DNA of 64,000 nucleotides, taken from the NCBI GenBank assembly GCA_026645575.1, contig JAPKMW010000029.1:36700-100699 (forward strand), written 5' to 3'. The position numbers were made by a program, and so were the translations under genes. Below the pieces are notes generated by a model, which saw only the letters and a list, made by a program, of their open reading frames with translations, was not told the origin of the DNA and made no database searches. This DNA comes from Caldilineaceae bacterium (lineage in GTDB: Bacteria > Chloroflexota > Anaerolineae > Caldilineales > Caldilineaceae). Of the stretch, positions 51,786 to 60,386 are shown piece by piece (position 1 is the stretch's first letter; each line of letters begins with the position of its first letter).

Positions 51786-52517
51786 TTAGCGCGTCGTGAC
51801 CGAACCGCGTACATAATCTGCCTCGTCGCTGACCAACCAGGCCAGCACCCTGGCGACGCCGATCGGTTCACCCAAGCCGGCGTCGATGGCGGCATTCACG
51901 GCTGCTGCCGGATCTTGTCCCTGGCGGATGGCGTCGGCCTCGATCACCGAACGCTTCATAAAGGTGTTGATGCCACCGGGGAAGACCGTGTTCACACGAA
52001 TCCCCTCTGGCGCCAGCTTCCCGGCCATCGTCGTCCCCAGTGCGCTGACGCCCCCTTTGCTCACGGCATAGGCATAGGACGAACTGACCCCATAGGCCGC
52101 TGGTGACGAGATCAGAATAATCGCCGGCAACCGCCCGCGCTTGAGCAGCGGCACTGCATATTTGGCACAGAGGAAGCTGCCCACCGTGTTGACATCCAAC
52201 ACCTCGCGGAAGGTTTCCAGGGTAAATGCTTCAATATCGACATAGGCGCCTTTGAGGATACCGGCGGTCTGGATCAAACCATCCAGTTTGCCGTGGCTCT
52301 CTTCAATACGCCGGCACATGCTCTGCACACTGGCTTCACTGGTCACATCGACCTGGATAAAGGTTCCGTTGATCGCCTGGGCGGTGGCGGCGCCGGCGGC
52401 TTCGTTGAAATCAGCCACAATGACGCTGGCGCCCCGTTCAGCGCAGAGTTGCGCCGTGGCCTGCCCGATGCCAGTCGCGCCCCCAACGATGAGAATTGTT
52501 TTGTTTTGTAAATCCAT
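51786..52517 (-). CDS. SDR-family oxidoreductase
   Basis: 243 residues from the ATG at 52517. Classical SDR: ILIVGGATGIGQATAQ (TGxxxGxG-like), VDVNTVGSFLCAKYAVP, catalytic Ser in ILISSPAAYG and YAYAVSKGG (YxxxK), and PEGIRVNTVFPGGINTFM. VADFNEA after the second strand suggests NAD preference. Probably oxidises a hydroxyl of a sugar or sugar acid in this island. Confidence 0.88.
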   Translation of the reverse strand: MDLQNKTILIVGGATGIGQATAQLCAERGASVIVADFNEAAGAATAQAINGTFIQVDVTSEASVQSMCRRIEESHGKLDGLIQTAGILKGAYVDIEAFTLETFREVLDVNTVGSFLCAKYAVPLLKRGRLPAIILISSPAAYGVSSSYAYAVSKGGVSALGTTMAGKLAPEGIRVNTVFPGGINTFMKRSVIEADAIRQGQDPAAAVNAAIDAGLGEPIGVARVLAWLVSDEADYVRGSVTTR

Positions 52518-52539
52518 CTTGTAATTTCCTATATCGTTA

Positions 52540-52622
52540 CGCAAAGTTCACAGAGACAACGCAGAGATACACAGAGAAACCGTTTTAGCGTCTCTGCCGA
52601 TCTCTGTGAAAGCTCTGCGCCG
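52540..52622. repeat. Imperfect hairpin of cacagagac/gcagaga units
   Basis: acgcaaagttcacagagaca... pairs with tctctgccgatctctgtgaa... near 52591-52622. Lies between SDR and PhyH genes. Confidence 0.65.
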
Positions 52623-52651
52623 CGCTGTGAATGAATCGTTGCTTTTCGGCT

Positions 52652-53506
52652 TCAGTTGTTGTTGGGTCGCGCCGGGTTAGCCCAGTGCCCACTGGGGTCG
52701 CTGCCGCTAATGATCACCCCTTCGCGATTCCAGCCATAGGACGGGTCGCTCCAGACATCGGTGGAGCAATAGCGCAACGTCAACCCGCAACGCCGTCGAT
52801 CCGACTGGTTCGCCAACGAGCCGTGGAGCAACAGGTCGCTATGTAGCGAAATTTCACCGGCTTTCAGTTCGTCATAGACAACCGTGCCGAATTGCTCGAC
52901 GTTGTCCACGGTTTGGTTCAAGACGCTGGCTTCGGCGTCCTCGCTCATACGGTAGGTGAGGTGGCCCAGGTGGTGCGAGCCGGCGACAAAGCGCATACAA
53001 GCATTCTCCTGGTCGGCGTCGTCAATCGCCAGCCAGACCGTGACCGTCTTTGAGGGGGACAGCGGCCAGAAGCTGGCGTCCTGGTGCCAGGAGACAATTT
53101 TGCCGTCGCGTGGCAATTTGCAAAAGTAGTGCGCGCCCCAGCCGACCACTTCTTCGCCCAGAATATCTTTGGCATAGGCGACAATGGGCGGATGGGTGAG
53201 CAGATCATAGACAAAGCCATATTTCATGTGGGCCGAGATGATCGAGTAGCTGTTGCCACCCGCCGCCAACACGGCGGCCAGCACTTCATCAAATTGGCGG
53301 CGCTGTTCGACCATCTCTTCCGTGGTGAAGATGCGGAAGCCTTTCAAATAGCCTTCGCGATTGTAGGTTTCAATCTGGTCGCGTGTTAACACCTGGGGAT
53401 TGGTGGTGGTGCTGGGGTGAAATTGTAAACGGCGTCCCAACTGCCCCAGTTGTTCCTGGTTGGGGATAATTTTGGCCGGGGGTGGGTAAAAGCCCATTCT
53501 TTCCAT
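52652..53506 (-). CDS. Phytanoyl-CoA dioxygenase (PhyH) family protein
   Basis: 284 residues from the ATG at 53506 (TAGGAG upstream; ATG 53497 is an alternative). Iron ligands in SWHQDASFWP (HxD) and DLLLHGSLANQS (distal His), with Arg in CGLTLRY for 2-oxoglutarate. Typical of PhyH enzymes acting on small polar substrates. The open frame to 53635 crosses a hairpin and is rejected as coding. Paralogue of 31269. Confidence 0.85.
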   Translation of the reverse strand: MERMGFYPPPAKIIPNQEQLGQLGRRLQFHPSTTTNPQVLTRDQIETYNREGYLKGFRIFTTEEMVEQRRQFDEVLAAVLAAGGNSYSIISAHMKYGFVYDLLTHPPIVAYAKDILGEEVVGWGAHYFCKLPRDGKIVSWHQDASFWPLSPSKTVTVWLAIDDADQENACMRFVAGSHHLGHLTYRMSEDAEASVLNQTVDNVEQFGTVVYDELKAGEISLHSDLLLHGSLANQSDRRRCGLTLRYCSTDVWSDPSYGWNREGVIISGSDPSGHWANPARPNNN

Positions 53507-53586
53507 AAGCTGCGTTGCTCCTATTTGATGAGAGAAAATGATGCCACAAAGAGAGGCGATGTCGCCTGATGCAGCCATCTCAGCCA

Positions 53587-53656
53587 TATCACTGCGAATC
53601 AGAGGATTTGCGAATCTGTCGCAAAAGATTCGCAAATCCTCTGATTCGCGGTGATA
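53587..53656. repeat. Inverted repeat, 30-bp arms with one mismatch
   Basis: tatcactgcgaatcagagga... at 53587-53616 and its complement at 53627-53656, loop 10 bases. The longest arms in the window. Confidence 0.92.
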
Positions 53657-53665
53657 GTTACATGA

Positions 53666-54448
53666 TCAACCGCCCTTGGGCGTGCCGCCGAGCAAGAAGC
53701 CGCCATCGACCAACAAACATTGCCCCGTAATAAATGACGCTCGATCCGACACGAAGAAGGCTACGGCTTCGGCAATATCCTCCGGCAAGCCGATGCGGCG
53801 CATGGGGGTGACGGGGATGACCGGCTTGGCATAGTCCGGTTGACCGATGGGCGGCTCGTTGGGGTTGGGGACGCGACTGTCGATGTAGCCAGGGGCAACG
53901 GCGTTGACCCGAATGCCGTGCGGCCCCAGTTCAAAGGCCATGCTCTCGGTCAGGCGAATGATGCCGGCTTTGCAGATGCCATAGACCGTATCCTGCGGCC
54001 AGCAGCGGTAACTGTGGACGGAACTGATGCTGACAATCGCGCCGCCGCTCCCTTGGGCGATCATCTGTTTGGCCGCCTCCTGCGAGCAGATAAACGGCCC
54101 CTTGAGATCAACGGCCAGCATCTTGTCCCAGTGTGCTTCCGGCACATCGACAAAATCATCCCACTCCCAGGTGGCTGCGTTGTTGACCAGCACGTCGAGC
54201 CGGCCAAAGTGGGCGACGGTTCCTTGTACCAACGCCTTGGTCGACGCAGTGTCGCCCAGGTCAGCGGCGATCAAATGCGCCTGGCGCCCCAAGGCGCGGA
54301 TATCGGCGGCGGTCTGTTCGGCCAGATGATCAATGGTATAGTCATTGACGACAATGTCAAAGCCGTCACGGGCCAGGGTTAGGGCAATGGCGCGGCCAAT
54401 CCCACGGCGCGAGCCGGTGACGAGAGCGACACGGTTGGGGATTGTCAT
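53666..54448 (-). CDS. SDR-family oxidoreductase (FabG-like)
   Basis: 260 residues, GGAGG before the ATG. ALVTGSRRGIGRAIALTLAR (TGxxxGIG), LVNNAATWEWDDF (NNAG variant), catalytic ISSVHSYRCWPQDTVYGICK (Ser, Tyr and Lys) and GIRVNAVAPGYIDSR. The end GQCLLVDGGFLLGG is the usual FabG-type terminus. Likely a sugar or polyol dehydrogenase in the island. Divergent from the ABC importer operon. Confidence 0.9.
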   Translation of the reverse strand: MTIPNRVALVTGSRRGIGRAIALTLARDGFDIVVNDYTIDHLAEQTAADIRALGRQAHLIAADLGDTASTKALVQGTVAHFGRLDVLVNNAATWEWDDFVDVPEAHWDKMLAVDLKGPFICSQEAAKQMIAQGSGGAIVSISSVHSYRCWPQDTVYGICKAGIIRLTESMAFELGPHGIRVNAVAPGYIDSRVPNPNEPPIGQPDYAKPVIPVTPMRRIGLPEDIAEAVAFFVSDRASFITGQCLLVDGGFLLGGTPKGG

Positions 54449-54546
54449 AAGTTCCTCCTTGTTGTTTCGTGTGCATTGGTTGCTGGTGGTTTTGCCTTAC
54501 CCTACATTATACCATTCCTGTCGGCGCAATAGGAAGCGCCTTGAAA

Positions 54547-54636
54547 GCAGGGCAATCGCGTACATCCACTGCTCCCAGCGAGTCACGAACTCGCTGGGAG
54601 CGACACCGGGACTCTTCAAGTATGCGATTGCCCTGC
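54547..54636. repeat. Nested inverted repeats, one inside the loop of another
   Basis: Outer arms gcagggcaatcgcgtac at 54547-54563 and 54620-54636 (one mismatch in 17). Inner arms gctcccagcgagt at 54571-54583 and 54589-54601, perfect, loop cacga. The direct repeat ttgaaagc flanks the structure at 54541 and 54638. Confidence 0.88.
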
Positions 54637-54663
54637 CTTGAAAGCGTAGCCCCGCCAACGAAA

Positions 54664-54691
54664 ATAGCGCAGGCAGCTTTGCCTGCGCTAT
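54664..54691. repeat. Perfect 12-bp hairpin
   Basis: atagcgcaggca-gctt-tgcctgcgctat; terminator-like stem without a T-run. Confidence 0.8.
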
Positions 54692-54781
54692 CAGCATCAA
54701 AAATGCTAGTTGGTGTGTATGTGCAACAAAAATTGCGTTTGGTAGCAGGCTTAAGGAAAGGCGAGGGCCACACTAAGGACT

Positions 54782-54811
54782 TTGACAAGCCGTCCGTATC
54801 CGTAGTATTAT
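54782..54811 (+). promoter_or_regulatory. Promoter of the family-5 ABC importer operon
   Basis: TTGACA at 54782-54787, 18-base spacer, TATTAT at 54806-54811, 69 bases before the ATG at 54880. Confidence 0.72.
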
Positions 54812-54879
54812 AGTATACCTATCCTTCCCTCAATCTTTCTACGCACAGCAACCTTATCGTTTTCACGCCAGGAGGCAAC

Positions 54880-56619
54880 ATGATGCGAAAATCGCAGTTT
54901 GTGTGGATCGGTCTAATCGTGTTACTAGGCCTAGTGGTGGCCGGTTGCACCACGCTTGTTCCCACAGAGAGCGGACCGGACGCGGAAGCGCAACCGGCCG
55001 CAACCACGGCGCCGGCAGAAGAGGCAGCGCAAGATGCGGCGGCGGTCGCCGAGACGACCAATGCAGAAACCTGGGTCAATCAGTGTGAAGGTGAACCGGT
55101 GGATGGCGGCACGGTGACATTGGCCTTTGCCGATGCAGCGATGCAAGGTGAAAATTGGTTGTCCCGCTCGTCGACCAATGAAAGCTTTGTCTTTAGCCAA
55201 CTGGTTGACCTGGATATAGCCACGCTAGAGATTGTGCCGGATGTCGCCGAACGCTGGGAGATATCGGAAGATGGTCTCACCTATACTTACTATCTACGGC
55301 AGGATGTTCTCTGGCATGACGGCGAAAAGTTGATGGCCGATGATATCAAGTGGACAATTGAGATGTTCTGGCACCCCGACACTAACATTCCCACCCGCAC
55401 GACGCTGCCGCTCTTCAATATTGCCGGCACCGATGAATTTGCGGCCGGCGAAGCTGACGAAATTACCGGCGTCAAAGTGATTGACGACTACACCGTCGAG
55501 ATTACGCTCAAAGAGCCGCGCGCCGATTTCTTCTATGGTATGGGGGGCTTGAATCTTTTCCCCAAGCACATTTGGGAGGGTATCCCCTTTGCCGAGATGC
55601 GTGAATCCGAATTTGCCCGCGAGCAGATCGTCGGCTCCGGCCCCTTTAAGATGGCCGAATTTGAACCCGATCAATTCTACATTCTGGAAGCCAATGAGGA
55701 TTATTACCTGGGTCGTCCCCATCTGGATCGGCTGATCTTCCGCATTGGTCTGGACGCGGTGGCCTCTTGGATGCCGGGGCTGGAAGCCGGTGAAATCCAG
55801 GTGGGCAATATGGTCAATGGTCTGGATCGCGAGCGGGTGGAAGGCAATGAAGGCTTGACCGTGGTCGGCGCGCCGCTCCCCGGTGCGATGGCGATTTGGC
55901 CCAACCACACCCGGCTGACTGACAAGCGAGTGTTACAAGCATTGATCTATGCGCTCGACCGCACCGCCATTACCGAAGGCATCTACGGCCCCGGTCAGGC
56001 GCTGCCCTATGAGTATGCCAATATTGATCCCAAACGCGATTGGATCAGCCCCAACACGCCCACCTATGAATACAACCCGGAAAAGGCCAAGGAACTGCTG
56101 GCGGAAGCCGGCTGGGATCCCAACCAGGAACTCAAGTTTATCACCTACTATCAATCGGAACTGGATCGCAGCGTCGTGGCTGCCATGCAACAGTACTGGG
56201 CCGATGTCGGCGTCAAGATGACGGTCGAGCACATGGATGGGCCAACCTTTGTGGCGCGCTTTTATGAAAACCCCGATTTTGACCTGGGCTATGGCTGTTG
56301 TGGCGTCGCCCTGCCCTTTGAATACCCACGCTACTCTTGCACCAACATGCCGCCCAAAGGCTTTAATGGCTCGCAATATTGTAATGAAGAGGTCGATGAA
56401 ATGGTGAATGCGTCGCTCATCGAACCGGATCCGGCCAAACGCCAGGAACTCTGGTACAAAATCAGCGAGATCACCAACGACGAAGTGCTGCACATGACCC
56501 TCTTCCAGCAGGATCGCCGCCATGCGATCAGCAAGAATGTCTGCAATTACCAATTCCGCCAGTGGACCAACATCATCTGGCCGGAACGCAGCCCCCATAC
56601 GTGGTGGCTGGCGGAGTAG
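54880..56619 (+). CDS. Family-5 (peptide/opine type) ABC substrate-binding lipoprotein
   Basis: 579 residues, AGGAGG before the ATG. Signal peptide with lipobox VAGC (LIVLLGLVVAGCTT), then an Ala/Glu linker. SBP_bac_5 motifs: VAERWEISEDGLTYTYYLRQ, VLWHDGEKLMADDIKWTIEM and YNPEKAKELLAEAGWD. This family binds di/oligopeptides but also many oligosaccharides and opines; next to a sugar-acid island, a glycoside-type ligand is plausible. Followed by its two permeases after a hairpin. Confidence 0.92.
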   Translation: MMRKSQFVWIGLIVLLGLVVAGCTTLVPTESGPDAEAQPAATTAPAEEAAQDAAAVAETTNAETWVNQCEGEPVDGGTVTLAFADAAMQGENWLSRSSTNESFVFSQLVDLDIATLEIVPDVAERWEISEDGLTYTYYLRQDVLWHDGEKLMADDIKWTIEMFWHPDTNIPTRTTLPLFNIAGTDEFAAGEADEITGVKVIDDYTVEITLKEPRADFFYGMGGLNLFPKHIWEGIPFAEMRESEFAREQIVGSGPFKMAEFEPDQFYILEANEDYYLGRPHLDRLIFRIGLDAVASWMPGLEAGEIQVGNMVNGLDRERVEGNEGLTVVGAPLPGAMAIWPNHTRLTDKRVLQALIYALDRTAITEGIYGPGQALPYEYANIDPKRDWISPNTPTYEYNPEKAKELLAEAGWDPNQELKFITYYQSELDRSVVAAMQQYWADVGVKMTVEHMDGPTFVARFYENPDFDLGYGCCGVALPFEYPRYSCTNMPPKGFNGSQYCNEEVDEMVNASLIEPDPAKRQELWYKISEITNDEVLHMTLFQQDRRHAISKNVCNYQFRQWTNIIWPERSPHTWWLAE

Positions 56620-56622
56620 AAA

Positions 56623-56670
56623 TGACAAGATGACAAGGTGACAAGGTGACACCCCCTCACCTTGTCACTG
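56623..56670. repeat. Hairpin of the gacaaggtgac family
   Basis: tgacaagatgacaaggtgac... units at 56623-56650 with the short complement ctcaccttgtcactg at 56656-56670. Between binding-protein and permease genes, as at 21161. Confidence 0.75.
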
Positions 56671-56690
56671 AGATTGGACGAGGTAAAGTC

Positions 56691-57668
56691 ATGAACCGCT
56701 ATATTCTCCGCCGTATTCTTCAGGCGCTCCCGGTGTTGATTGGGATTACGATTATCACCTTTACCTTCACCGAATTGGCGCCGGGGGATGCAGTTTCGGC
56801 CATGTTGCTGTCGCAGCAGGAGTCGGGGCTGAGTGGTGAGCTGGATGTGGAGACGCTGCGCAAAGAATATGGGTTGGATCAGCCACCACCGGTGCGCTAC
56901 TTACAGTGGATGGCAGGGCTGGCGCAAGGCAACCTGGGGGTGCGCATCCGGAGCCGGGTGCCCGTGGCCGAGGAGATCGGTCGGCGCCTGCCGGCGACCA
57001 TTCAACTCATGATGGCGGCGCTACTCATTTCTGTGGCCTTAGGCATTCCGTTTGGCATCCTCTCGGCGTTGCGCCAATACACACGCCTGGATTATGCGCT
57101 CACCACCTTTGTCTTTGTCGGCATCTCGGTGCCCGGCTTCTTTGCCGCGATAGCCGCAATCTATCTCTTTGCCGTGAAACTCGGCTGGTTTCCCACCAGC
57201 GGCTATTCGACGCCCGGCCAAACCTTTGACTTTTGGGGAACGCTGTTTGACCGGCTGCACTACCTGGCCCTGCCGGCGCTTGTGCTGGGTATTGAGAGTA
57301 CCGCCGCGATCATGCGCTATACCCGATCCAGCATGTTGGAGGTGATCCGCCTGGAATATATTGTCACCGCCCGCAGCAAAGGCTTAGGGCCACAGGTCGT
57401 GATCCTTCGTCATGCGTTGCGCAATGCGCTCTTGCCGGTGATTACCATTATTGGCCTGCGGTTGCCCAGCCTCTTTGGCGGCGCCATCATCATCGAAAAC
57501 ATCTTCAACTGGCCGGGCATGGGCATTCTCTATCTCGACGGCGTCACCACGCGCGACTATCCCTTGATTATGGGCATGGTCTTGATCTCGGCCATTCTGA
57601 TCGTGATCAGCAATTTAATCACTGATCTGACTTACGCCGTCGTCGATCCACGGATTCGTTATGAATAA
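56691..57668 (+). CDS. ABC transporter permease (DppB type)
   Basis: 325 residues from the ATG at 56691 with GAGG upstream. Six membrane segments; starts MNRYILRRILQALPVLIGIT as DppB-like proteins do; the EAA-like loop reads YIVTARSKGLGPQVVILRHA followed by LRNALLPV, and GGAIIIENIFNWPGMG is typical. Forms the channel with the next gene product. Confidence 0.92.
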   Translation: MNRYILRRILQALPVLIGITIITFTFTELAPGDAVSAMLLSQQESGLSGELDVETLRKEYGLDQPPPVRYLQWMAGLAQGNLGVRIRSRVPVAEEIGRRLPATIQLMMAALLISVALGIPFGILSALRQYTRLDYALTTFVFVGISVPGFFAAIAAIYLFAVKLGWFPTSGYSTPGQTFDFWGTLFDRLHYLALPALVLGIESTAAIMRYTRSSMLEVIRLEYIVTARSKGLGPQVVILRHALRNALLPVITIIGLRLPSLFGGAIIIENIFNWPGMGILYLDGVTTRDYPLIMGMVLISAILIVISNLITDLTYAVVDPRIRYE

Positions 57669-57686
57669 ACCAATGGGAGTAGCGGA

Positions 57687-58616
57687 GTGAGTGTTCAATC
57701 AAGCGTCGATCAACGGGGTGCAGTCAATCCATCCCTGTTTCATGCCCAGAAAGAGGTGCGCATCCTTTCGCCGGGCCGGCGTGCCTTTTTGCGCTTTTTA
57801 CGCCATAAATTGGCGGTGGGCAGCACGCTTTTTATGATCGTTGTCATTCTGGCCGTCTTTCCCCTGGCTTCGGTGGTCGCGCCGCTCTCGCCGGTGCGCA
57901 CCAGCCTGCGCGAAGTGCGCCAACCGCCCAGTGCTACGCATATTCTGGGAACGGATCTGATTGGCCGCGATGTCTGGAGCCGGTTAGTCTATGGCGGGCG
58001 CGTATCGATTGCCGTGGGGTTGGTGGCGGTGACGATCTTTATGAGCATCGGCACGCTCCTGGGCAGCATTGCCGGCTACTATGGCGGCAAAGTCGATATG
58101 GTGATCATGCGGGTGACGGACACCGTCATGGCCTTTCCCGTGCTGGTGATCCTGATCAGCATTGTCGCCATTGTGGGGCCGGGGATTTTTAATGCCATGA
58201 TGGCGATTGGGCTGATCGGGTGGACAGGGGTGGCGCGCCTGGTGCGTGGTCAAATTCTCTCCGTGCGCGCCATGGATTTTGTCTTGGCCGCCCAAGCGAC
58301 GGGGCTGCCACGGGGGCGCATCCTGCGGCGCCATATTCTCCCCAGCATTGTGGCGCCGATCACCGTGGCGGGCAGCTTTGGCATTGCCGGCGCCATTCTG
58401 ACCGAAGCCGGGTTGAGCTTTCTGGGGCTAGGGGTGCAAATTCCCACGCCCAGTTGGGGGAACATGCTCAATGAAGCGCAGTCGATTGAATTGATCGAAT
58501 CCTTTCCCTGGCTCTGGCTACCGCCCGGTTTGATGATCAGCCTCTGTGTGCTGGCAATTAATTTCATCGGTGACGGCTTGCGCGATGCCCTGGATCCACG
58601 CATGAATCTGAATTGA
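57687..58616 (+). CDS. ABC transporter permease (DppC type)
   Basis: 309 residues, GTG start with GGGAG upstream. OppC N-terminal segment (RAFLRFLRHKLAVGSTLFMI), then HILGTDLIGRDVWSRLVYGG and the EAA loop DFVLAAQATGLPRGRILRRH. Usual partners DppD and DppF (ATPases) do not follow: the next genes are on the other strand. They may be encoded elsewhere. Confidence 0.92.
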   Translation: MSVQSSVDQRGAVNPSLFHAQKEVRILSPGRRAFLRFLRHKLAVGSTLFMIVVILAVFPLASVVAPLSPVRTSLREVRQPPSATHILGTDLIGRDVWSRLVYGGRVSIAVGLVAVTIFMSIGTLLGSIAGYYGGKVDMVIMRVTDTVMAFPVLVILISIVAIVGPGIFNAMMAIGLIGWTGVARLVRGQILSVRAMDFVLAAQATGLPRGRILRRHILPSIVAPITVAGSFGIAGAILTEAGLSFLGLGVQIPTPSWGNMLNEAQSIELIESFPWLWLPPGLMISLCVLAINFIGDGLRDALDPRMNLN

Positions 58617-58685
58617 TGGAACTATTCTTGGGTAAATTTTCTCCTATGGCTGGTTAACCCTACCCATCCCGTTAACATCCATCGG

Positions 58686-58982
58686 TTATCCTCCGGCCAT
58701 TGCGCCTACAATTAAGAATGGCTCACTACCCGCAACCACGGCAGCCGGCAGCGGCGCATCGGGCGATTCATGGGATAAGTCTTGTCCACAGGCAAAGAAG
58801 CGCACCAGGGAGCGACGCTTTTGGGTTGTACGGTCGCGAATCGTGCCGCCCAACGTTGGGTACTTCGCTTCCAAGGCATCCAACACTGTGCGTTGGGTGA
58901 CAACGCCTTCGACTTGCAGTTCAACCTCGCCGTTCACCCCGGTCAGTCGGCGTAGATGGGTGGGTAATTTGACTCGAATCAT
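58686..58982 (-). CDS. MoaD/ThiS-family sulfur-carrier-like protein
   Basis: 98 residues from the ATG at 58982 (GAGGAA upstream), start [20 protein letters not shown], end IVGAMAGG with an intact GlyGly. Third beta-grasp protein of this type in the window. No thiamine or molybdopterin genes are adjacent, so its client pathway is open. Confidence 0.75.
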   Translation of the reverse strand: MIRVKLPTHLRRLTGVNGEVELQVEGVVTQRTVLDALEAKYPTLGGTIRDRTTQKRRSLVRFFACGQDLSHESPDAPLPAAVVAGSEPFLIVGAMAGG

Positions 58983-59006
58983 CAGTTCCTCATTTCCTGG
59001 CAATTG

Positions 59007-59068
59007 ATCGCAACGTCGCTGTGCTACAGACCAGCTTTCTGGCAGAAAGCTGGTCTGTCTTTGCGATC
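59007..59068. repeat. Nested hairpin
   Basis: Inner perfect 15-bp arms acagaccagctttct at 59026-59040 and 59044-59058 with three-base loop; outer gatcgcaa at 59007-59014 and ttgcgatc at 59061-59068. Confidence 0.85.
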
Positions 59069-59073
59069 TACGG

Positions 59074-59553
59074 CTACACTTCGACTCCGGCAGGAAAGCG
59101 ATCGCCCACCAGATTGAGTTGGATGTTATGTTCCAGCAGCGCTTTGAGACCCGCCAGCACGAGCGTGAAACCGCCCGTGGAATCGGTCACTTGTTGCACC
59201 AGTTCATCACCAGTGCCGGTAAAGCCGCTCTCGGTGATGGTGACAAAGGTTGTGCCGTCCTGCTGGGCAGCAAAGGTCCATTCTACTGTCGTCAGACCGC
59301 TGTAGCCCGGCCACTCGATGACGATACGGCGGTTCGGTTCGATCACTTTGGCTGTCACTGGCGCACCGACGCCGTACATTTCCCAATCCCATTGCACCTG
59401 TTTGCCAGTTTCCAGCGGGCCACTGCTTTTGGTGAACCAGAATTTTGTCGTTATGGCCGGGTTGACAAAGGCGTCAAAGACCTCGGCTACGGGTCGGCGG
59501 ATCAGCATGGCGGTTTTGGTGATCGGGGTTTGGGTAAGTTGTGGTCTGTCCAT
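59074..59553 (-). CDS. SRPBCC/AHSA1-domain protein
   Basis: 159 residues. START-like fold with [40 protein letters not shown] and a C-terminal helix ([19 protein letters not shown]), as in Activator-of-Hsp90-homologue 1-like proteins. Function of bacterial members is mostly unknown. Nine bases downstream of the GyrI-like gene; GAGG before the ATG. Confidence 0.85.
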   Translation of the reverse strand: MDRPQLTQTPITKTAMLIRRPVAEVFDAFVNPAITTKFWFTKSSGPLETGKQVQWDWEMYGVGAPVTAKVIEPNRRIVIEWPGYSGLTTVEWTFAAQQDGTTFVTITESGFTGTGDELVQQVTDSTGGFTLVLAGLKALLEHNIQLNLVGDRFPAGVEV

Positions 59554-59562
59554 CTAGCCTCT

Positions 59563-60054
59563 CTATCTATCGGCAATCTTGATTGCCAGGTCAATTTCCC
59601 AGCGCGTCTTGCGTGGTTCGACGCGGTAATCGGTCAAGTATGCTTCGTACCGACAGCGAAAGCCGTCCCCAGCCGGATCATCCCAGCGATCCCAGGCGTA
59701 GCCATTGGCTTTGGCCCAGGTAATTAATGCTTTGTTGCCCGCCAACCCGCTGCCGGTGTAGATCAAGGTGGCATAATTCCCTGCCGGCAACAGCCCCGGT
59801 TTGACCCGTTCGTCACCTGGTAATGGTGTCGCTACGGTAAAGCCTACTTCGATATCCATCGGCCCATTCATATCGATCACGTGGTAACGGAGAAAAAAAG
59901 GGCCTTCATCAGCGATACCTTGCTGTTTTACCCACAGGCGTAGTTCTTTGAACAGTTTATCGACAACAGCAAACATTCCTTTGAAGGGCGCAATGGTACG
60001 GATGCCCACGTAGTGCTTTTCTTCACGATATTCAATGTGGGGATCGCTGATCAT
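59563..60054 (-). CDS. GyrI-like small-molecule-binding domain protein
   Basis: 163 residues. Effector-binding (GyrI/AraC-binding) domain: YVGIRTIAPFKGMFAVVDKL, MDIEVGFTVATPLPGDERVK, LLPAGNYATLIYTG and YEAYLTDYRVEPRK, with no DNA-binding part. Stand-alone versions can bind or hydrolyse small hydrophobic compounds. Its ATG overlaps the stop of the VOC gene (ATGA). Confidence 0.85.
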   Translation of the reverse strand: MISDPHIEYREEKHYVGIRTIAPFKGMFAVVDKLFKELRLWVKQQGIADEGPFFLRYHVIDMNGPMDIEVGFTVATPLPGDERVKPGLLPAGNYATLIYTGSGLAGNKALITWAKANGYAWDRWDDPAGDGFRCRYEAYLTDYRVEPRKTRWEIDLAIKIADR

Positions 60055-60383
60055 CCTTTTCTTTCTCCAATCCGTAGCCGGTTGCCATCGGGATCGGTGA
60101 GCCTGATTTCACGCGCCCACGGTTGTTGCTCGACTTGGACGCCAAACTCAGCCGCAAGGGTATCCACATCGTGGACATAGAAATAGACAAGCGTGTCCGG
60201 GCGTGCATCGCCTTTGTGTTCGGAGAGATGTAAACGTACATTGCCCCGCCGCAGAAACAAGTAGAGCGGGAGGGTTGGGGCAAAGCGGTGTTCCCCCTCA
60301 ATGCGAAAGCCAAGGCGCGCATACCACTGGGCGGTTGCGTAGCCATCGTTGACACGAAAGATTGGGACAAGCTCTTCGGGCAT
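60051..60383 (-). CDS. VOC-family (glyoxalase/bleomycin-resistance-like) protein
   Basis: 110 residues, start MPEELVPIFRVNDGYATAQW, then YARLGFRIEGEHRF and IRLTDPDGNRLRIGE, the typical VOC end. Single VOC domain; probably a dimer. Starts three bases after the stop of the YdhG-like gene and couples to the GyrI-like gene, suggesting a small stress or detoxification operon. Confidence 0.85.
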   Translation of the reverse strand: MPEELVPIFRVNDGYATAQWYARLGFRIEGEHRFAPTLPLYLFLRRGNVRLHLSEHKGDARPDTLVYFYVHDVDTLAAEFGVQVEQQPWAREIRLTDPDGNRLRIGERKG

Positions 60384-60386
60384 GGT

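Larger units (their letters stand above)
54449..54879. other. 431-base divergent intergenic region with nested hairpins
   Basis: Contains a nested inverted repeat (54547-54636), a second hairpin (54664-54691) and the promoter of the importer operon (54782-54811). No gene is supported. Confidence 0.65.
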
